A stretch of 64,000 nt of DNA, from assembly GCF_000711245.1 (NCBI RefSeq), contig NZ_JOMH01000001.1, forward strand, positions 248,001 through 312,000, written 5' to 3'. The DNA comes from Polycyclovorans algicola TG408. GTDB taxonomy: Bacteria; Pseudomonadota; Gammaproteobacteria; Nevskiales; Nevskiaceae. A program made the position numbers and the translations under genes. How positions within the stretch are numbered: position 1 is the first letter of the stretch; the number at the start of each line of letters is the position of its first letter. Shown here piece by piece: positions 63,639 to 64,000 of this stretch. Below the pieces are notes generated by a model. The model had not been told where the DNA came from. It ran no database searches and saw nothing but the letters and a program-made list of their open reading frames with translations.

Positions 63639-64000
63639 TCAGGAAAGGGGCGTGACCAGCGCATCCAGATAAGGTCGCATGACCCGCTCGACGCGGCAGA
63701 TGCGCGCGTAATGCTGCAGCCTGTCGAGGTGCACCTGATTCCGCTGCAATGCGGCGCGCAAGGCGTCGACGGCAATGTGCGGGCCAATCTTGTTGCGGAA
63801 CTTGAACAGGTCGGCCAGGGTTTTTTCGAGGCTGTACACCGGCACAGCCACGCCGTGCATGACCAGTACGTCAACCCCTTCGGTGAACGCCTCATCGCCC
63901 ATCCGTGCGATCCACAGACTGGGCTCGGCGAGTCGCGGCTTGGCGGCGCGGCGCTCGATGGCCAGGTCCACCGGCTGCAGCGGCATGGGCATGACCTTGT
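63639..64000 (-). CDS. AbiEi-like antitoxin/transcriptional regulator, C-terminal part
   Basis: The frame is open to the window edge, so the N-terminus is missing; about 120 residues are visible. The segment YSLEKTLADLFKFRNKIGPHIAVDALRAAL is the conserved C-terminal feature of AbiEi-type (type IV) antitoxin proteins. These bind DNA and normally precede an AbiEii nucleotidyltransferase toxin. Downstream on this strand is pldA, so no partner toxin follows it. Confidence 0.78.
   Translation of the reverse strand, partial: KVMPMPLQPVDLAIERRAAKPRLAEPSLWIARMGDEAFTEGVDVLVMHGVAVPVYSLEKTLADLFKFRNKIGPHIAVDALRAALQRNQVHLDRLQHYARICRVERVMRPYLDALVTPLS

Overview
The window is a gene-dense, high-GC stretch of Gammaproteobacterial chromosome. 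The minCDE order, FadL and OMPLA outer-membrane proteins, a large TonB-dependent receptor with a phytase partner, GSMT/SDMT glycine-betaine synthesis genes and a phasin fit the Nevskiales/Solimonadales-Xanthomonadales side of the class, probably a marine or salt-exposed lipid-using organism. This placement is inferred from gene content only. No rRNA, tRNA, CRISPR array, transposase or integrase was seen.

Layout. 1-7 kb: end of mtnC, a 537-bp concentric palindromic repeat, djlA, and a translationally coupled TadE/TadE/TadG-like operon without the rest of a Tad system, then a flavoprotein and a glycine-zipper protein. 7-13 kb: accessory-looking genes, including a polysaccharide-lyase-like lipoprotein, a GFA-family enzyme, an RHH antitoxin/RelE toxin/MerR operon, a class I-like HMG-CoA reductase with a cyclase-family enzyme, and a TacAT-type acetyltransferase toxin-antitoxin pair. 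13-20 kb: trpE, rpe, purC, a DUF6489 protein, a phasin with a basic tail and a repressor-like promoter, recQ and a YihY-family membrane protein. 20-25.6 kb: a coupled ABC ATPase/permease/DUF3299 operon with a histidine-rich loop and a Zur-like palindrome, then minCDE.

25.8-35.5 kb is rich in lipid metabolism: thioesterase, nitronate monooxygenase-like enzyme, dienoyl-CoA isomerase-like crotonase, FadL, acyl-CoA synthetase and a fatty-acid desaturase. 35.5-43.4 kb holds an MFS exporter, a YheS-type ABC-F protein, an unrecognised protein followed by a mechanosensitive channel, a lipoprotein, a repeat element, a lipase-like hydrolase and an aldolase-family protein. 43.6-47.3 kb has the betaine operon, a frameshifted ROK sugar kinase and two small membrane proteins. 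47.4-57.1 kb is mostly housekeeping: DUF445, ppa, adk, rnd, mpl, pmbA and tex.

57.2-64 kb looks like a phosphate-scavenging cluster: TonB receptor, beta-propeller phytase and PhoX-like phosphatase in one operon, with a candidate Pho box ahead of the receptor and phospholipase A (pldA) immediately upstream. The window ends inside an AbiEi-like antitoxin gene.

The least ordinary signals are the concentric palindrome, the operator array at the phasin promoter, the Zur-like site of the DUF3299 ABC operon, the Pho-box phytate cluster, the decayed ROK kinase, the HMG-CoA reductase pair and the protein next to the MscS-type channel. Start positions were chosen from Shine-Dalgarno sequences, overlaps and family N-termini, and the weak ones are flagged.
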